A stretch of DNA of 54,624 nucleotides from Ruminococcus sp. (GCA_024697545.1 JAILFN010000069.1:1-54624), one strand, 5' to 3'; positions 34,224-43,948 are shown, counted from the stretch's first letter. Notes: generated from the sequence alone by a model not told the origin. Program-made: numbers and translations.

Positions 34224-35351
34224 TTACAGAGAAGCCTCTTTTCCGACGTACATGGGGTACTCGGGAGAGCTTATGAGCATTCTGTTTGCTCCAACGTTTA
34301 CGTTCTTGTCGGTGATAAGATAGCTGCATTCAGCGCCGTCGTTCACCACCGTGCCCTGCATGAGTATGCAGTTCTTGACCTTGGCACCCTTGCCGACCTT
34401 TACTCCGCGGAATATAACGGAGTTCTCAACATCGCCTTCTATTATGCAGCCGTCTGCGATAAGGGAATTCTTGACGTTGCAGTTGAGGTCATACTTGGCG
34501 GGGGCGTTGTCGGATACCTTGGTGTAGATAGCTCTCTTGGGCAGGTAGAGCTGCTTTGCATTCTCGGGCTCGAGGAGAGCCATGTTGGCTGCAAAGTAAG
34601 AGCCCACGCTGTATATCTTCGAGAAGTAGTTGTTGTACTCATAAGCCTGAATGTTGAGCTCGCCGCACTTAGCCTGAAGAACGTCAGACTCAAAGCTTAC
34701 CTGACCTCTTGCGATAAGGTCGTTCACAAGGTCGATAAGGAAGGACTTCTTCATGACGAACATATTAAGCGATGTGGTGCAGGTGCCGCTGATGTCGGGT
34801 CTTATCAGAACTCCCGTAACTCTTCCCGACTCGTCCTTGTTGAGGACGGTGGACATCTTTATCTCCTCGTTGGTGTAAACTCCCGTGTGGGCAACAACGG
34901 TGATATCCGCGCCGCTTTCTTCGTGAGCGTCAACTATCGGTCTGTAATCAATGTTTGTAACGATATCGCAGTCGCTGAGGATAACGTAATCGCAGAGCGA
35001 ATGCTTGATAAAGCTCATAGCGCCGTTCAGAGCCTCGATGCGTCCCGTATAGAGAGCAGCGTTAGCGTTGCCGAAGGGGGGCAGGATATAAAGTCCGCCC
35101 TTCTTGCGGGCAAGGTCCCACTCTCTTGCGGAGCCTAAGTGATCGAGCAGCGACTGATAGTTGTCCTTTGTTATAACGCCTACGGAATCAATGCCGCTGT
35201 TTACCATGTTGGAAAGCGGAAAATCTATCAGGCGGTATCTTCCTCCGAACAGCACAGAACCCATAGTTCTGTTTTTTGTAAGTTCGCCGACCGTCATGTC
35301 GTGCATATTAGCAAACACAAGGCCGAGCACATTTCCCATATTTACACTCAT
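34224..35351 (-). CDS. glgD: GlgD, regulatory ADP-glucose pyrophosphorylase subunit
   Basis: This 375-residue GlgC homologue has the nucleotidyltransferase fold and C-terminal left-handed beta-helix, but its N-terminal nucleotide loop is changed. Where GlgC has Ala-Gly-Gly-Gln-Gly-Ser-Arg-Leu, this protein has Val-Phe-Ala-Asn-Met-His-Asp. Such GlgD proteins of Firmicutes are inactive alone and form a more active, regulated complex with GlgC. Arg-Leu-Ile-Asp-Phe-Pro-Leu-Ser-Asn is kept. It follows glgC by 21 bases. Confidence 0.94.
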   Translation of the reverse strand: MSVNMGNVLGLVFANMHDMTVGELTKNRTMGSVLFGGRYRLIDFPLSNMVNSGIDSVGVITKDNYQSLLDHLGSAREWDLARKKGGLYILPPFGNANAALYTGRIEALNGAMSFIKHSLCDYVILSDCDIVTNIDYRPIVDAHEESGADITVVAHTGVYTNEEIKMSTVLNKDESGRVTGVLIRPDISGTCTTSLNMFVMKKSFLIDLVNDLIARGQVSFESDVLQAKCGELNIQAYEYNNYFSKIYSVGSYFAANMALLEPENAKQLYLPKRAIYTKVSDNAPAKYDLNCNVKNSLIADGCIIEGDVENSVIFRGVKVGKGAKVKNCILMQGTVVNDGAECSYLITDKNVNVGANRMLISSPEYPMYVGKEASL

Positions 35352-35372
35352 TGTTATTGTTCTCCCTTCCTT

Positions 35373-36575
35373 TTACATATCTTCGTAGATGATAGCCTTG
35401 GGAAGTACGTTTGCGCCGTCGGAGATGTTAAGCTTGTTGCCGACTACCGCAACGCCCCAGGTGTCCTTGTCCTCGATGGTCTCGGGTCTTGCACCTATCT
35501 GTGCATTTTCGCCGATGACGGTATCTTCACCTACGATAGCATATTCGACCTTGGCACCCTTCTTTATGTGAGCGCCGGGCATAAGGATAGAGTCATAGAT
35601 GACCGCACCCTCTTCAACGGTAACGCCGTCGGAGATGATGGAGAACTCGATGGAGCCGTCGATAAAGCAGCCCTCTGTTACCATAGAGTTCTGTATCTCC
35701 GCCTTCTTGCCGATGGACTGCGGGGGCAGTATCGGGTTGCGGGAGTATATCTTCCATGCGGGGTCATAGAGGTCTATCGGGATATTCGGATTGATAAGGT
35801 CCATGTTCGCTTCCCAGAGCGAGTCAATGGTGCCGACATCCTTCCAGTAGCCGTCAAAGCGGTAAGCCACAAGCTTTTCGCCAGCCTCACGCATATCGGG
35901 AATTATGTTCTTGCCGAAGTCCTTTGAAGCATTCTCGTCCTCTTCGTTTGCGATAAGGAACTTCTTGAGCTTTTTCCAGTCGAAGATGTAAATACCCATC
36001 GAAGCGAGGGTAGAGCGGGGATTTGCGGGCTTTTCCTCAAAGTCGATGATGTTGTCATCTTCATCGGTTATCATGATGCCGAATCTGCTTGCCTCTTCCT
36101 TGGGAACATCGAGTACCGCAATGGTAGCGGCAGCATTCTTTGCCTTGTGGAAGTCGAGCATCTTGTTGTAGTCCATCTTATAGATATGGTCGCCCGAGAG
36201 AACTACAACGTAATCGGGATCGTATCTTTCTATAAATGGTATGTTCTGATAGATAGCGTTAGCGGTGCCCGAATACCAGTCCTTGCCGCTTGCTTTCTCG
36301 TAAGGAGAAAGAACGTGAACGCCGCCGTGGAGTCTGTCAAGGTCCCAGGGCTGACCGTTTCCTATATATTCATTGAGCACAAGAGGCTGATACTGGGTGA
36401 GCACACCCACGGTATCTATGCCTGAGTTTATGCAGTTTGAAAGGGGAAAATCAATGATACGATATTTTGCGCCGAAGGGGACCGCAGGCTTTGCAACGGT
36501 CTGGGTCAGCGCATAAAGACGGCTTCCCTGACCGCCCGCGAGCAGCATCGCTACGCATTCTTTTTTGTTGAACAT
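35373..36575 (-). CDS. glgC: Glucose-1-phosphate adenylyltransferase, catalytic subunit
   Basis: This 400-residue enzyme makes ADP-glucose from glucose-1-phosphate and ATP, the committed step of glycogen synthesis. It has the full loop Ala-Gly-Gly-Gln-Gly-Ser-Arg-Leu at residues 13-20, then [27 protein letters not shown] holds the metal-binding Asp, and a hexapeptide beta-helix forms the C-terminal 110 residues. It lies between glgB and glgD on one transcript. Confidence 0.97.
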   Translation of the reverse strand: MFNKKECVAMLLAGGQGSRLYALTQTVAKPAVPFGAKYRIIDFPLSNCINSGIDTVGVLTQYQPLVLNEYIGNGQPWDLDRLHGGVHVLSPYEKASGKDWYSGTANAIYQNIPFIERYDPDYVVVLSGDHIYKMDYNKMLDFHKAKNAAATIAVLDVPKEEASRFGIMITDEDDNIIDFEEKPANPRSTLASMGIYIFDWKKLKKFLIANEEDENASKDFGKNIIPDMREAGEKLVAYRFDGYWKDVGTIDSLWEANMDLINPNIPIDLYDPAWKIYSRNPILPPQSIGKKAEIQNSMVTEGCFIDGSIEFSIISDGVTVEEGAVIYDSILMPGAHIKKGAKVEYAIVGEDTVIGENAQIGARPETIEDKDTWGVAVVGNKLNISDGANVLPKAIIYEDM

Positions 36576-36661
36576 AAATATTCACCGTCCAGTTTCTTAT
36601 ATTTTTTCTTTTTCCTGTTCGCACAGCGGCTTTTTCCTGCCGCTGCACGAGCATTTTGACA

Positions 36662-38716
36662 TTACTTATCAGCCGACTTCGGTCTGCGTCCGCGCTTCTT
36701 TTCGGCGGGAGCTTTTTCAGCTTTAGCCGAAGCCTTTTTTGAAGCTGTCTTTTTGGCGGCTGTTTTCTCCGAAGGCTTACTTTCGGCAGCCTTCTCCTCC
36801 TTCGGCTTCTTCACCTTATCCTTTTTGATGGTGAAGTACATACAGCCGTAAGCGGGGATATCTATGCAGATGGAGTGTTCAAGTCCGTGCATGGCGACGG
36901 GCTTTGAATGTACCGTGCCGTTTGTTACAGGCGAGCCGTCGGGAGATGTGCAGTTCAGCACCTCGGTATACTCGCCCGCGTAGGGAACGCCGAAGCAGTA
37001 GCTCGTGCGTGCCACGGGCACGAAGTTGCAGACTACGATGACCTCGTTGCCCTTCTTGTCGAAGCGGCGGAAGATTATTATCGACTGCCTGTAATCATCG
37101 TTTGATATCCACGAGAAGCCTTCCCATGAGAAGTCTCTCTCCCACAGTGCGGGAGTGTCTTTATAGTAGCCGTTGAGCGTCTTGATGTAGTTGAGGTAGT
37201 TGCGGTGCTGTTCAAACTCATCTATCATGAACCATTCCAGACCGTTCTCGTAGTCCCACTCTCTGAACTGAGCGAACTCGCTTCCCATAAAGAGCAGTTT
37301 CTTTCCTGGGTGAGCGGTCATGTAAGCCATGAACAGCCTTGCCTGTGCAAACTTCATGTCAACGTCCGAGCCGAACATCTTGTTGACCAGCGAAGCCTTT
37401 CCGTGAACGACCTCGTCATGTGATATCGGCAGAATGAAGTTTTCCGAGAAAGCGTAGAAGAACGAGAATGTAAGCATATCATGATGGAAAGCGCGGTGTA
37501 TCGGGTCCATCTGCATATACTTCAGCATATCGTTCATCCAGCCCATGTTCCACTTGAAGTTGAAACCTAAGCCGCCGTCGCTGACGGGTTTTGTGACCAT
37601 AGGCCATGCGGTGGATTCCTCAGCTATCATAAGCGTCTGCGGGTCGCGTGCGAAAACCGCTTCGTTGAGCCTGTGGAAGAAATCTATCGCTTCAAGGTTC
37701 TCATGTCCGCCGTATTCGTTGGGCGTCCATTCGCCGTCGCGTCTGTCGTAATCGAGGTAGAGCATAGATGCCACCGCGTCAACTCTTAGTCCGTCGATGT
37801 GGTATTTGTCGAGCCAGTAGAGTGCGTTGGAGATAAGGAAGCTCCTTACCTCGGGTCTGCCGTAGTCGAACACCCTGGTACCCCATGCGAAATGATCGCG
37901 CTTTCTGGGGTCGGCGTATTCGTATGACGGACCGCCGTCGAACTCAAAGAGCCCTGCCTCGTCACGCGGGAAGTGTGCGGGCACCCAGTCGAGTATAACG
38001 GAGATATCGGCTTGATGGAACATATCCACCATCTCCATGAAATCATGCGGAGTGCCGAAGCGGGAAGTCGGCGCATAATAGCCGATGCCCTGATATCCCC
38101 AGGAACCGTCATAAGGGAACTCTGCCAGAGGCATGAACTCGATGTGGGTGTATGACATCTCTTTCAGGTATGGGATGATCTCCCGTGCAAAGCCCTGATA
38201 GCTGTAATACTTGCCTGTCTTGCAGGCTTTCCATGAATTTAGGTGTACTTCGTATATATTCATGGGGCTGTCATAGACGTTGCCCTTCTGTTTTTTTGTC
38301 TGGAATTTCTTGTCGCCCCACTTATAGCCGTTTATATCAAAGACCTTTGATTCGGTCTCGGGCGTAACGCCCATGTGATATCCGTAAGGGTCGGCTTTCA
38401 TGCGGGTAACACCGTCGCAGCCGATCACGGCATACTTGTAAGCGTCATATGTGGTAAGCCCCGGAACGGTGATCTCCCATACTCCTGTATCGCCGATCTG
38501 CTCCATGTGTGCGGCGTTAACGTCCCAGTTGTTGAAATCGCCGACCAGCGAAACACACCTGGCGTTCTGAGCCCATACTCTGAAGACATGAGCAGGCTTG
38601 CCGTCAAGCTCTGTCGGGTGGCAGCCGAAAAATTCATAGGCTGCATAGTTTGAACCCTCGTGAAAAAGATACAGCGGAAGCTCATAGCTCTCGGGTATTT
38701 TTTTTGCCATTTGCAA
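36662..38716 (-). CDS. glgB: 1,4-alpha-glucan branching enzyme with basic C-terminal tail
   Basis: This 684-residue GH13 enzyme makes alpha-1,6 branches. A CBM48 domain (about 25-125) is followed by the (beta/alpha)8 domain with all four GH13 regions: Asp-Trp-Val-Pro-Ala-His, Gly-Leu-Arg-Val-Asp-Ala-Val, Ile-Ala-Glu-Glu-Ser-Thr and Ile-Ser-His-Asp-Glu-Val. The catalytic Asp and Glu are present. The all-beta C-domain ends near residue 630. The last about 52 residues are a Lys/Ala/Pro/Ser-rich tail ending in an AT-hook-like Lys-Arg-Gly-Arg-Arg-Pro-Lys, much like bacterial histone-H1-type tails. First gene of the glg operon. Confidence 0.96.
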   Translation of the reverse strand: MQMAKKIPESYELPLYLFHEGSNYAAYEFFGCHPTELDGKPAHVFRVWAQNARCVSLVGDFNNWDVNAAHMEQIGDTGVWEITVPGLTTYDAYKYAVIGCDGVTRMKADPYGYHMGVTPETESKVFDINGYKWGDKKFQTKKQKGNVYDSPMNIYEVHLNSWKACKTGKYYSYQGFAREIIPYLKEMSYTHIEFMPLAEFPYDGSWGYQGIGYYAPTSRFGTPHDFMEMVDMFHQADISVILDWVPAHFPRDEAGLFEFDGGPSYEYADPRKRDHFAWGTRVFDYGRPEVRSFLISNALYWLDKYHIDGLRVDAVASMLYLDYDRRDGEWTPNEYGGHENLEAIDFFHRLNEAVFARDPQTLMIAEESTAWPMVTKPVSDGGLGFNFKWNMGWMNDMLKYMQMDPIHRAFHHDMLTFSFFYAFSENFILPISHDEVVHGKASLVNKMFGSDVDMKFAQARLFMAYMTAHPGKKLLFMGSEFAQFREWDYENGLEWFMIDEFEQHRNYLNYIKTLNGYYKDTPALWERDFSWEGFSWISNDDYRQSIIIFRRFDKKGNEVIVVCNFVPVARTSYCFGVPYAGEYTEVLNCTSPDGSPVTNGTVHSKPVAMHGLEHSICIDIPAYGCMYFTIKKDKVKKPKEEKAAESKPSEKTAAKKTASKKASAKAEKAPAEKKRGRRPKSADK

Positions 38717-38863
38717 TCCTCCTTATCAACAGCCCGAACTGCAAGCCGTGCGGGCGTTTTTTTATTTATATCACAGGCGGCGCGGGCGCAGCTTGACCGT
38801 TTTCGCTGTGACTGACCGCCGCTGTCGGGAAGGCACACTTATGGCGCATATTTTCCCTAACTT

Positions 38864-38892
38864 ATTTTAACCGATTTTGAACAAAAAAGCAA
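38864..38892 (-). promoter_or_regulatory. Possible promoter of the glg operon
   Basis: On the minus strand TTGCTT (38887-38892), a 17-bp spacer and TAAAAT (38864-38869), about 150 bases before the glgB start. It is the best match in the 295-bp gap between glgB and spoIIE, but it is moderate. A GCCCG/CGGGC hairpin lies in the leader near 38730-38755. Confidence 0.4.
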
Positions 38893-39011
38893 TAGCTTTA
38901 GTAAATATTTTCAGTTTCGTACATATTTCAACCGACTTGTATGTGCAGACTGACTATAAAAAATACATCTTTATTACGGAATTGCCCTCTTGTTCAAAAA
39001 TAGCACGGTTT

Positions 39012-41336
39012 TCAGCGTCTCGATACAGCGCCCGCGGCTGTCCTGCGGACGGGCTTTGAGACACGTCTGTCGGTGATCTTCACCGCCGCGATGGTGATAT
39101 CGTCCTGCCTTTTTTGAGGCTCTCCGACGCATGAGGAGCCCAGCCTGAATGCGAGCTGCTCTGCTTCGGCGGCGGGGTCCTCAGCGCAGATGATGACTGC
39201 ACGCTCGCAGATATCCTCGGGCGCACCGTCGGTGGTCATGATTATCACATCGCCGTCGAAAAGCTTGCAGCTGTAAACGTCGGGGTCGCAGCTTACGAGT
39301 ATTCCCGCGGGGAAGGAATCGCATTCTATTTTTACTGCGCTGCCGTCGCGGATGAGGTAAGCGGGGGCAGCGCCCGAACGCAGGAACTCCGCACGTCCCG
39401 CAAAGAGGTCGAGCCGCAGCAGATCGAGTGTCGCAAAGCTCTCCTCCCAGTCCTTTACGCCGAGGACGGAGTTTATCAGACGCTGCGCCGTTGACATCGA
39501 AGCGCCCGACCGCAGCAGCCTGCAAGCCAGCTGGAGAGAGATCTGCGAATCAAGGCGGGCACGTCTGCCGCTTCCCATGCCGTCGGAGATCAGCACATAC
39601 TTTTCCCCCGCTGAGCAGCCCAGCGTCTCAACAGCGTCGCCCGAGCAGAGCGACGACCCCGCCGCCGAGTAGCTGCCGAACGCCGCCTCAAACGGCGCAG
39701 TCTCGTCAAATTCGAGTTTGGTTATGCTGCCCGCCGCGGTCACTCCGGGAAGTTCGAGATCCAGCTCAAGTGCGCGGCAAAGTCCTGCCGTCACCGAAAG
39801 CGCCTGCTGTTCAAAGCTTCCGCTGATATACACCTCAACGTGCCTGCCGAGACTTTCATCGGTGTAGACGCAGGCACGCACTCCGCCGAATTCAAGCCTC
39901 TCGAAGTACCTCTTCGCGGCTGCGGAAAGCTTTACGTCAATCTCGCGGCGGCGGGAGAGGCGGAAGGAAAGATCGTTGAGCAGGTCGGACATGGTGCCGA
40001 GCTGTTCGCGGAGCAGCAGCCGCAGCTCTTTCATACGCACGGCTTCGGCGCGGTCGGCGAGCTGAGCCTCGCGGCAGAGGGCTACGAGCTTTGGGAGCTC
40101 GGCAGCGCGTATGCAGCCGACTGCCATCGGTTCGCTGCTGCCCATGCGGATCTGCGCCCCGAGGTTTTTGGCGCAGCCGTTTTTCCTGCATTCCTCCTCA
40201 AGACGGCAGCCGCCGCAAAGCTCTGGCATGACGCGGTCGGCAAGGTCGGGGTCTTCGGCGCGGGCTTCGATCGTTTCGGAAATAAGTGTCAGCCGCTTGC
40301 GGATATCGGTGATGGTCATCGCCGCGAATGTAAGGCGCGATGAAGCCGTCTGCCCCGCGTTGTCCGCCGCCGAGCCTAAGAACATGAACTTCGACATGAG
40401 CTTTGAGAAAAGGTTGTAGGGGATCGCTGCAAATATCACAGCGCCCGCGATGATGTCCGCGAGCATATTGAAGGTGTCAGAGTTTAGCCCCGATGTCGCG
40501 AGAGCCGCCGCTGCCGAGAGCATGAAGGCTATCGCGGGAACGACCCGCCCGAGGTCGCAGAATGCCGAGCATATGAGCCCCGCAGCTGCAAGCAGCATGG
40601 TGTTCGCCGCCAGTGCCGAGCTGCACATCATGACCGATACCGAGCTGAGCGCACCCATCACCGCACCGCCTGCGGCACGGCGCTTTTTCGCGGCTGCGGG
40701 TATCGCGGCACAGGCGAGCACCCTGCCTGCGTTGAACGGTCCTATGCTCACCGAGCATAGGGTGGCGGCTGCTGTCATGTATATCATAGCCAGATATACG
40801 GCGTTTAGCCCGCGTACCTTCACAGCCTGACCTGTCCGCAGCTGTCCGCCGATGAAGGCGGCGGCGTAGACTATGCAGCCGCAGAGCAGAGAGGATATTA
40901 TCCGCATCGAGACATTGAACTCGCTCATGTCGGCGGAGCTTACTATGCAGCTGAGCAGAAGCGTCACTGCGGTCGCGGAGAGCGAGAGCCTGATGGGGTC
41001 ACCGTCCTTACTGTAATTCGGGAAGAATACGTTGAGTGCGGTTATAGTCAGCATAGAGCCGAGCTGCACGGCTTCTCCCGCTATTGTCCCGCGTATGGCA
41101 CAGCATACCGCCGCACCGAGCAGAGCCGCAGGCGAGAAGCTCTCGCAGACGGCGCATACGGCAACGTTCATAAACGAGGGGAACCCGACCATGCGTCCGA
41201 ACGTGCATACGAAGCAGGCTGACGCTGCAAGCAGACAGCGTATTATGTACCCCTTCGCCCTGCTGTCGGGCAGATGCTCTGTGCGCCGCGGGGGTGCGGC
41301 GTTCCTGCGGCTGATGTGGTGCTTAAAAATGTTCAT
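39012..41336 (-). CDS. spoIIE: Stage II sporulation protein E-like membrane phosphatase
   Basis: This 774-residue protein begins with a basic cytoplasmic segment and about ten transmembrane helices (about 35-320). A middle oligomerisation region has a four-Cys patch (Cys-Gly-Gly-Cys-x5-Cys-x4-Cys). It ends in a PP2C-type serine phosphatase domain with Ser-Asp-Gly-Met-Gly-Ser-Gly near 585 and Thr-Thr-Asp-Gly-Ala-Pro near 725. In Bacillus it dephosphorylates SpoIIAA to activate sigma-F in the forespore. The length is close to B. subtilis SpoIIE (about 827). I chose the start at 41336 because GGAAG lies 9 bases upstream. Confidence 0.92.
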   Translation of the reverse strand: MNIFKHHISRRNAAPPRRTEHLPDSRAKGYIIRCLLAASACFVCTFGRMVGFPSFMNVAVCAVCESFSPAALLGAAVCCAIRGTIAGEAVQLGSMLTITALNVFFPNYSKDGDPIRLSLSATAVTLLLSCIVSSADMSEFNVSMRIISSLLCGCIVYAAAFIGGQLRTGQAVKVRGLNAVYLAMIYMTAAATLCSVSIGPFNAGRVLACAAIPAAAKKRRAAGGAVMGALSSVSVMMCSSALAANTMLLAAAGLICSAFCDLGRVVPAIAFMLSAAAALATSGLNSDTFNMLADIIAGAVIFAAIPYNLFSKLMSKFMFLGSAADNAGQTASSRLTFAAMTITDIRKRLTLISETIEARAEDPDLADRVMPELCGGCRLEEECRKNGCAKNLGAQIRMGSSEPMAVGCIRAAELPKLVALCREAQLADRAEAVRMKELRLLLREQLGTMSDLLNDLSFRLSRRREIDVKLSAAAKRYFERLEFGGVRACVYTDESLGRHVEVYISGSFEQQALSVTAGLCRALELDLELPGVTAAGSITKLEFDETAPFEAAFGSYSAAGSSLCSGDAVETLGCSAGEKYVLISDGMGSGRRARLDSQISLQLACRLLRSGASMSTAQRLINSVLGVKDWEESFATLDLLRLDLFAGRAEFLRSGAAPAYLIRDGSAVKIECDSFPAGILVSCDPDVYSCKLFDGDVIIMTTDGAPEDICERAVIICAEDPAAEAEQLAFRLGSSCVGEPQKRQDDITIAAVKITDRRVSKPVRRTAAGAVSRR

Positions 41337-41412
41337 TCCTTTGCACTTCCTTACAAGATATAAAATAGCAAAAGACATTATAACGCAAGCGTCCCGCGAA
41401 AGCTGTCACAAT

Positions 41413-41520
41413 CGGGCAGGGCGGCGGGATGAAGCACTGCCCGACGGCAAAGCCTGCTTTAGTCTTGTGCATAGCAGCGGACTGTAGATCTGAAGAGCTG
41501 CTCTGCTTCGGCTGACCGCC
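41413..41520. other. Structured gene-free stretch between spoIIE and a secreted protein gene
   Basis: In the 366-bp gap 41337-41702, GC-rich hairpins cluster here: CGGGCAG/CTGCCCG (41413-41419 with 41437-41443), CTGCT/AGCAG (41454-41458 with 41473-41477), and a GAAG-GC/GC-CTTC-type fold near 41492-41511. The surrounding sequence is AT-rich. A segment around 41473-41492 resembles a tRNA anticodon arm, but there is no T arm. Transcription is not shown. Confidence 0.35.
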
Positions 41521-41616
41521 GTAATAAGTTCCCTTTGCACACCTTGGCAAAATAACTAAAAATAGCAAAATGGAAATATTAGTATATAAAAAGATAATTA
41601 AAAAAGCTTGCTGTTA

Positions 41617-41645
41617 TTGACAAGCTTTGCATAATATGTTATTCT
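41617..41645 (+). promoter_or_regulatory. Promoter of the secreted Ig/FnIII protein gene
   Basis: TTGACA (41617-41622), a 17-bp spacer and TATTCT (41640-41645), 58 bases before the start codon. Confidence 0.6.
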
Positions 41646-41702
41646 GAACAAAATAAGTTGATCTTCTACTTGTTTTTTGACTATTTTAATGAGGTGATCG
41701 TA

Positions 41703-42866
41703 ATGAGATTCAAGCGTATGGTAAGTGGAATGTGTGCATTCGTAATGGCAGGCTCCTGCCTTGCTATGAGTGCTTCTGCGGCAACATGGCTGCCCGATGT
41801 GGTGCATCCCGACCCCGATAATGCGGAGATAAATGATGCCTATTACAGCATCGGCGCTCTCGGCTTCTACATGAACAACAACTGGGAGAAGTGGCAGCAG
41901 AGCAGTTGGGTAGGTATAGACGATACCGGCACTATCGACATGACCTTTGAGATCAAGAAGGAATGGACCAGCAAGGAAGATCCCGACGCTCTCGGCTCTC
42001 TCGGCATGATGGGTATCATGATAGCGAATATGCCCGGTGATAAGGAAGGCGACCTTGACAAGTACGGCGAGACATATCCTTACAACATCAGGGTGCTTGA
42101 GGCAAACTTTACCGACCCCAAGGGCAAGGTGACCGAGTTTGAGTCTATAAAGGCGATAACCGAGGCTAACAAGCATCCCGAAGGCGGCATTCGTCTGATA
42201 ATCCGTCCCAACGACGAGGTCAACGAAGAGACCGGTGAGGTCACCAGTCCCGCTGCTCCCGAAGTTGCAGGCTGGGGCGACGCAGGCGCATTCAAGGGCG
42301 GCACGCTCCATATCAAGCTCTGCCTTGCAGAGGAAAAGGAACCCGAGCCTCAGCCCGTTTCCATCAAGGGCGCTAAGATCAAGGTCGCCAACAAGACCTA
42401 TACAGGCAAGGCGTTAAAGCCCGCAGCCAAGGTAACTCTTGACGGCAAGACCCTCAAGAAGGACACCGATTATACCATTTCCTACAAGAACAACAAGAAC
42501 TGCGGCAAGGCTACCGTTACCGTTAAGGGCAAGGGCGATTACTGCGATTCCAAGAGCGGAAGCTTCATCATCAAGCCCAAGAAGGCTGCTGTGAAGAAGT
42601 TCACCGCCGAGAAGAAGGGCACCGCCAAGCTCACATGGAAGAAGTCCGCAGGCAAGGTAGACGGCTACAAGGTACAGGTTGCTCTGAACAAGAAGTTCAA
42701 GGGTGCCAAGACCTACACCGTCAAGAAGGCTGCTACCGTTTCCAAGACCGTTACCAAGCTCAAGAGCAAGAAGGTATACTACGCAAGAGTAAGCGCTTTC
42801 AAGAAGGTCGGCAAGACTACCTACAAGGGCGCATGGAGTGCTGTAAAGAAGGCAAAGATCAAGTAA
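41703..42866 (+). CDS. Secreted protein with N-terminal beta domain, Ig-like and FnIII domains
   Basis: This 387-residue protein starts at ATG 41703 (GAGGTGA upstream). It has a signal peptide cleaved after Ser-Ala-Ser-Ala near residue 21. Residues 22-205 form an acidic domain rich in Trp and Gly that resembles carbohydrate-binding-type beta domains of ruminococci, but I cannot name it. A Pro-Glu linker leads to a bacterial Ig-like domain (Lys-Thr-Tyr-Thr-Gly-Lys-Ala-Leu-Lys-Pro) and then an FnIII-like domain (Lys-Leu-Thr-Trp-Lys-Lys then Gly-Tyr-Lys-Val). The last 180 residues are very Lys-rich. It is likely a cell-surface or wall-associated protein. No enzyme motif is seen. Confidence 0.85.
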   Translation: MRFKRMVSGMCAFVMAGSCLAMSASAATWLPDVVHPDPDNAEINDAYYSIGALGFYMNNNWEKWQQSSWVGIDDTGTIDMTFEIKKEWTSKEDPDALGSLGMMGIMIANMPGDKEGDLDKYGETYPYNIRVLEANFTDPKGKVTEFESIKAITEANKHPEGGIRLIIRPNDEVNEETGEVTSPAAPEVAGWGDAGAFKGGTLHIKLCLAEEKEPEPQPVSIKGAKIKVANKTYTGKALKPAAKVTLDGKTLKKDTDYTISYKNNKNCGKATVTVKGKGDYCDSKSGSFIIKPKKAAVKKFTAEKKGTAKLTWKKSAGKVDGYKVQVALNKKFKGAKTYTVKKAATVSKTVTKLKSKKVYYARVSAFKKVGKTTYKGAWSAVKKAKIK

Positions 42867-42885
42867 TTTTCGTTACATGATAAAG

Positions 42886-42916
42886 AAAAGGGGCTCGTTG
42901 CGAGCCCCTTTTTGTG
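42886..42916. terminator. Terminator between the secreted protein gene and ksgA
   Basis: A 12-bp perfect stem (42886-42897 with 42901-42912) with a 3-nt loop and T run. The A-rich left side lets it also act for ksgA on the minus strand. Confidence 0.9.
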
Positions 42917-42956
42917 TGCCGCACCGCGGGAATTACGGTACGATATTTTGTACAGT

Positions 42957-43823
42957 TTAAGCGTTTGCCGTATCTTTGAGCTTTGCGGCGAACAGGAGCA
43001 TCTGCTCCATTGTCATGGCTTCGGGTCTGACGGCGGGGTCAAGACCTGCCGATACTGCCGCTTCGGAAACGGCAGCCTTGCCGATACCGAGGGTAGCCGA
43101 TACCGAATTGCTGAGCGTCTTGCGGCGCTGCTGGAAAGCCGCCCGCACCACGCGGAAGAACCATTTCTCGTCCTCGGCGGACTGTGCAGGAGTCTCCCTG
43201 ATGTCGAACCTTACCACCGCGCTGTCAACGTTCGGGGCAGGGAAGAAGCTGCCGCGTGATACGGAAAACAGCTGCTTCGGCTCGGAGAAATACCGCACCG
43301 CGAAGGTCACAGCTCCGCTCTCGCGGGTGCCGCACTGCGCCGTCAGCCGCGCCGCTGCCTCCTTCTGCACCATTACCGTCACAGCGTCGATCGGCAGGCG
43401 TTCCTCGAGCAGCCTCATGATGACGGGTGAGGTGATATAATACGGAAGGTTCGCACATACCACGACTTTGAGCCCCTGCATCTCCTCGGCTATAAGCTCA
43501 TGCAGATCTATCTTCAGGATATCTTCGTTGAATATTTTTACATTGTCATGCTCGGCGAGCGTTTCCCCGAGCACGGGTATGAGCCTGTCGTCCAGCTCGA
43601 CGGCGCAGACCTTGTCCGCCCGCTTTGCAAGCTCGTGGGTCAGCACCCCGACTCCCGTACCGACCTCGATGACCCCGACACCCTTATCGGCGCCGCCCAT
43701 CTCGGCTATCCTCGGGCATACCGAGGGATTTATAAGGAAATTCTGTCCCAGCTTTTTCGAGAATGAAAAGCCGTGACGCTCCATTATGCTCCGTATAGTT
43801 GATATTTCATATAAGCCTTCCAT
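42957..43823 (-). CDS. ksgA: 16S rRNA adenine dimethyltransferase (KsgA/RsmA)
   Basis: This 288-residue SAM-dependent methyltransferase dimethylates two adjacent adenines in helix 45 of 16S rRNA. It has Lys-Leu-Gly-Gln-Asn-Phe-Leu, the SAM motif Glu-Val-Gly-Thr-Gly-Val-Gly-Val-Leu-Thr, Val-Glu-Leu-Asp, and motif IV Asn-Leu-Pro-Tyr-Tyr-Ile-Thr-Ser-Pro. The C-domain helix has Phe-Gln-Gln-Arg-Arg-Lys-Thr-Leu. I chose the start at 43823, with GGAGG close upstream. A longer frame to 43895 adds a basic segment without a ribosome site. Confidence 0.96.
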   Translation of the reverse strand: MEGLYEISTIRSIMERHGFSFSKKLGQNFLINPSVCPRIAEMGGADKGVGVIEVGTGVGVLTHELAKRADKVCAVELDDRLIPVLGETLAEHDNVKIFNEDILKIDLHELIAEEMQGLKVVVCANLPYYITSPVIMRLLEERLPIDAVTVMVQKEAAARLTAQCGTRESGAVTFAVRYFSEPKQLFSVSRGSFFPAPNVDSAVVRFDIRETPAQSAEDEKWFFRVVRAAFQQRRKTLSNSVSATLGIGKAAVSEAAVSAGLDPAVRPEAMTMEQMLLFAAKLKDTANA

Positions 43824-43948
43824 CAAGCGTCCTCCGTAGGTTTTATCGTCGGGCTGCCGCTTTATGATCTGCAGGCAGCCGTTTTTGCGTTTCATATCAT
43901 TATATACGATCGGCGCCGAATATAGCGGCGATCAGTTTGCTCTGTATA

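Noticed and set aside
38725..38765. Hairpin followed by T on the plus strand before glgB
   Set aside because: No plus-strand gene ends there. In the glgB transcript the order is reversed (A run first), so it cannot terminate; it is at most a leader hairpin.
41032..41487. 151-codon plus-strand frame over the spoIIE 5' region
   Set aside because: It is antisense to the spoIIE coding region, begins inside it and has no ribosome site. It is a shadow of GC-rich coding sequence.
41471..41520. tRNA-Tyr-like anticodon arm
   Set aside because: The anticodon stem is mismatched, the D arm does not pair, and there is no GGTTCGAATCC-type T arm.
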